From: Pilatotrama ljubarskyi
Lineage: Eukaryota > Basidiomycota > Agaricomycetes > Polyporales > Polyporaceae
Length of the DNA: 64,000 nt
NCBI GenBank assembly: GCA_022385805.1
Contig: MU277691.1
Span: forward strand, 245,366-309,365
Reading direction: 5' to 3'
Part shown: piece after piece, positions 61,154-64,000 of the stretch
Numbering within the stretch: the first letter of the stretch is position 1
Layout of the letters: every line of letters begins with the position of its first letter
Translations under genes and position numbers: made by a program
The notes under the pieces: generated by a model
The model's database searches: none
What the model was told of the DNA's origin: nothing
The model's input: only the letters and a program-made list of their open reading frames with translations

Positions 61154-61501
61154 ATTTATACGTACACGTACATCCCATTCAGGTTCTGTATCGGTACAGC
61201 CCACATTGGGAGCTCGGGGGCCATTATCATAGCATTTTTGCACGAATGTCCACGAGTATGTAGTAAGTATGGCAGCAAGCTGAGCTAATAGCTATACGCT
61301 CATGTTCCTGCAGACCTGCCTTTCTGGTCGTTACGGTAGACGCCCGCATGCGCGTGGCCTTGCGTCAGTGCTTCAGTCCCGGGGCGCCGTGCTATCTCAA
61401 TAATACACCTTGGTCGCCTTTGCATACGACCGCCTCTTGAGTTCGCCCATGACACACTAGGCCTGCTACACGATAGAACACGCTCTTTCGCATTGCCGAT
61501 A
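61154..61501. other. Intergenic, AT-richer, no gene seen
   Basis: 348 bases between two plus-strand genes, holding the 3' end of the WD40 gene and the promoter of the next. No coding sequence seen. Confidence 0.5.
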
Positions 61502-62052
61502 ATGGACAGAGCGCGCCGCAAGCAAGAGGTTGAGAAGGCGTACGAGGTACAAGCCAAGGCTGCCGTCCGGGGCGCGGCGCAATACGGCGCAGTGGGCCTC
61601 GGGCTTGCTGCTATTGCCCATCACTCCTGGCCTGCCTTCAGGTGCGTTCGCCGATAATGTATTCATGCGGCGGAGTCTGACAAACTTTGCTCAGGCGACA
61701 GACTTTGCCGTTTAAAGCCTTCCTTGTGACGATAGGTAGGGCCTATCTCGTCTTGTGCTTGCCCTACACTGACACCTGTCCAGTCTCTGTCTTCGGCCTC
61801 TGTATCCACGCGGAGAACGCACTTCAATCGCACGAGCACGAGCAGCGTGTACGGGAGAACACCATCCGGCGCGAAGCTCGCCTAGACCTCGCCCGGCGCG
61901 GGCTCGTCGCCACCGAAACAGAGATCGCGAAGTGGAAGGCGGAGCACCTCGTCCGTGCGCAAGCAGAGGCAGAGGCACGAACTCGCACGGAACCATCCGC
62001 TCCCGTAGAACAACCGGCCTCTGCACCACCAGCGTCTGCATCAGAGCAATGA
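61502..62052 (+). CDS. Small membrane protein, HIG1/Rcf2-like candidate
   Basis: 149 residues from three phase-consistent exons (61502-61641, 61695-61735, 61784-62052). The N-terminus is a charged helix (MDRARRKQEVEKAYEVQAKA), followed by two hydrophobic segments (AAQYGAVGLGLAAIAHHSWP and TLPFKAFLVTIVSVFGLCIH) and a long charged helix (QRVRENTIRREARLDLARRG, then ATETEIAKWK), ending in a low-complexity Ala/Pro/Ser tail. Two short membrane helices flanking a basic loop and a coiled-coil tail resemble HIG1-domain proteins that associate with respiratory supercomplexes. The family link is by layout only and could be wrong. The middle exon has only 41 bases. Confidence 0.6.
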
Positions 62053-62359
62053 CTGGTGGCCCACAACGGACGGGTGCTCGCACAGCGATGCGTAACGGAT
62101 TGTATAGCGCAGCTTGCATGAAATATATCGACGAATGCAGTAAGCCTACAGACGATCTCTGGCGTGCTCATTTTTGGGTCAATGTGCGTGCGGCAAGGGA
62201 AGCTACTAGCGACATGGTATCGTCAAGGATGTGAAGCGATCGATAGCGGATTGTCCTTGGTTGCAATGACAATATACGAATGGAAGACGATTGCTACAGG
62301 CTGGATCCGGGTTTAGCGCGACGATGATGTAGGGAAGGAAAACATAAGCAAGTCCGGCT
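62053..62359. other. Intergenic between convergent genes
   Basis: 307 bases between the stops of the HIG1-like gene (+) and the Pro/Gln-rich gene (-). No coding sequence seen; 3' untranslated regions expected. Confidence 0.5.
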
Positions 62360-64000
62360 TCAGCGTCCGTAAGGATCGTACTCCTGTCCCTGTGGGATGG
62401 GAGGGGAATACCCCCCATGGGCCTGAGGAGCGCCGTTTGCTGGGAGGTATTGAGGAGGTCTCGGAGGTGGGCCGGGATAGTACGATTGCCCCTGGGCGGA
62501 CGGCGCAAAGCTCGAAGCCGGCTCGTACTGAAGATGCGATGGGAGACTCGGTGGTGGTGGAGGGGGCGGCAACGACTGGTACGCCGAAGGTTGCTGGTTT
62601 TGGAACCCTATAGGCGGCGGGGGGAGGCTCGGCCGCCGCTTCGGAGGAGCCGAGGTCTGAGTCTGCGAATACGGCGGTTGCGACGACGGCAGGGGAGGCG
62701 GAGGCCCAGGAAGCCCAAGCTGCTGGCCATTCTGCGGGAACGACGATTGCGGCTGGGTCTGCTGCTGTGGCTGTTGCGGCAGCGGCGGAGGAGGCGGGAT
62801 CGACTGATAATTCATTGGCGCGGGGAAAGCAGGTTGGTTCTGCGTGCCGTTGTAGTACCCTTGCGAGCTCGGCGGAGGTATTGGCAGCGATGATTGCCTC
62901 CGAGCATGCTGGGAGAATTGTTGGGATTGCGGCTGGGCTTGAGGCTGGGGCAACGGCCTTGATCCCGGAGGTGGCCCTTTCGACGGGCTCTCGGTAAGTG
63001 GTGGCGGCGGAGGAATGTTCTCATGTCCAGGTGATGATGTGAGTTGGTTCGCGTACTGTTGTTGTTCCGGAGGCGCCGACTGCGCGTGTGGGATGACGGG
63101 AGTAGAAGGCGAATGCGGGTACGGAGGCTGCTGAGTCTGCGGAGGAGCCGAAGACGGGGGTGGAGGAGGGTGCTGAGGGTATGACCCATGGGGCGGCGTA
63201 TTCTGAGGGAAAGACGAGGTCGGCAGGTTTTGAGGGTAGGACGATGACGGCGCCGGTGGGTTTTGAGGGTATGATGAAGAGGGAGGGAGAGGCGATCCCT
63301 GCTGAGGATATGCCGAAGGTGAGTGCTGGCCATGCTGCGAATAAGGAGCAGCCGGCGGAGTGTTCTGCGCCGCTGGGTAATACTGGGAAGACGACGGGGT
63401 GAAACAGGACGGGAACGAGGACGTAGGCGGCGGCTGTTGATTCGACGGCACGAAACCCGACGGCGCGACAGGAGGCGGCGGAAGCGTCGAGAAACTCGAG
63501 GAGGGCACCCGAGTAGGTGTGACTGGTGCACCATATGGTGCGGGCGTAGCTGAGGGAGCTGGAAGGAAGCCGGATGGTTGAGGCAGACTGGGCGAGAGGG
63601 GCATGAAGCCCGATGGTGCTGGCGTCGGTAGAGGCACGAAGCCGGAGGACGTCGCGGGCATGCTATAACGAGGCCTGCCATGTTGAGGGGGCTGGAAGCC
63701 GGTGGGAGCGGGATTCTGCTCATAAGCCGGCTGGTATGGATCGGGGAGAGGGGCAGAGTCATGGTGGTATGGCTGAGGTCCCTTGGTGTAGTCATATTGA
63801 TAGCTACTTCCGCCGTCGGAGTAAGTCGACTGGTGGTGAACCTGAGCAACACCATTGGTGTAAGCTGCAGGAGTGGGGAGTCCGAGAGATGACGCAGGCC
63901 GTGGCAGGTAACTACCCATCTGAGCCTAGACGAACAAAGGAAGTGAGTGGGGTGCGCCGCATATATGCATATGGAACCTACCGGCATGCTTTGCCTCCTG
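62360..64000 (-). CDS. Pro/Gln/Ser/Tyr-rich protein, 3' part (truncated by window)
   Basis: C-terminal part of a larger protein whose start lies beyond the window. A GTAGGT donor near 63983 and CTAG acceptor near 63927 join RRQSMP to AQMGSYLPRPASSLGLPTPA. The remaining exon encodes about 520 residues of extreme low complexity: SSSYPQN-type repeats (about 63300-63200), polyproline runs (PPPPPPPSLPSH), Gln-rich stretches and Ser/Tyr-rich segments, ending YSPPIPQGQEYDPYGR at 62360. Polyproline motifs could bind SH3, WW or profilin-type partners, and Q/Y-rich tracts could phase-separate, but no folded domain is in view. The identity depends on the missing N-terminal part. Confidence 0.75.

Overview
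This window is nuclear DNA from a filamentous basidiomycete, most likely an Agaricomycete and possibly a polypore. Genes are split by many short GT-AG introns (about 45-125 nt), coding regions are GC-rich, and spacing is tight with mixed strand use. Several families are typical of mushroom-forming fungi: DUF6593-like proteins, an NRC-2-type AGC kinase, a GH128 glucanase, and a bZIP factor with a DUF3425-type C-terminus. Exon joins were made by eye from splice signals, reading frame and family similarity. Each CDS is given as a start-to-stop span that includes introns.

Left part (1-19 kb): a small basidiomycete-type protein of unknown function (+), a 473-residue disordered/coiled-coil protein (+), a CLASP/Stu1 microtubule-stabilising protein with TOG arrays (-), an HSF-type transcription factor (-), a 3.5 kb non-coding stretch with a long pyrimidine-rich tract, and an NRC-2-like kinase (-).

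Middle (19-27.4 kb): a striking 8.4 kb block with no confidently callable gene. It holds exon-like pieces on the minus strand, and one reading frame is interrupted by stops in a way that suggests a decayed gene.

Right part (27.4-64 kb): dense and mostly housekeeping. It contains a 14-TM MFS transporter with micro-exons (+), a small membrane protein (-) divergent from mitochondrial ribosomal protein uS14m (+), a YAP-type bZIP/DUF3425 factor (-), a DUF6593-like protein (+), RNA polymerase subunit Rpb12 (-), a Ser-rich protein (+), a GPATCH11-like G-patch protein (-), a two-RRM protein (-), a secreted GH128 glucanase (+), an AhpD/CMD-like protein (+), a second DUF6593-like protein (-), mitochondrial uL11m (-), an M28 aminopeptidase (+), two head-to-head WD40 paralogues, a small HIG1-like mitochondrial candidate (+), and the 3' end of a Pro/Gln-rich protein (-) that runs off the window.

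There is no single pathway cluster. The recurring arrangement is divergent gene pairs sharing short intergenic regions: uS14m/small membrane protein, uL11m/M28 peptidase, the two WD40 paralogues, and RRM/GH128. No CRISPR array, rRNA or convincing tRNA was seen.
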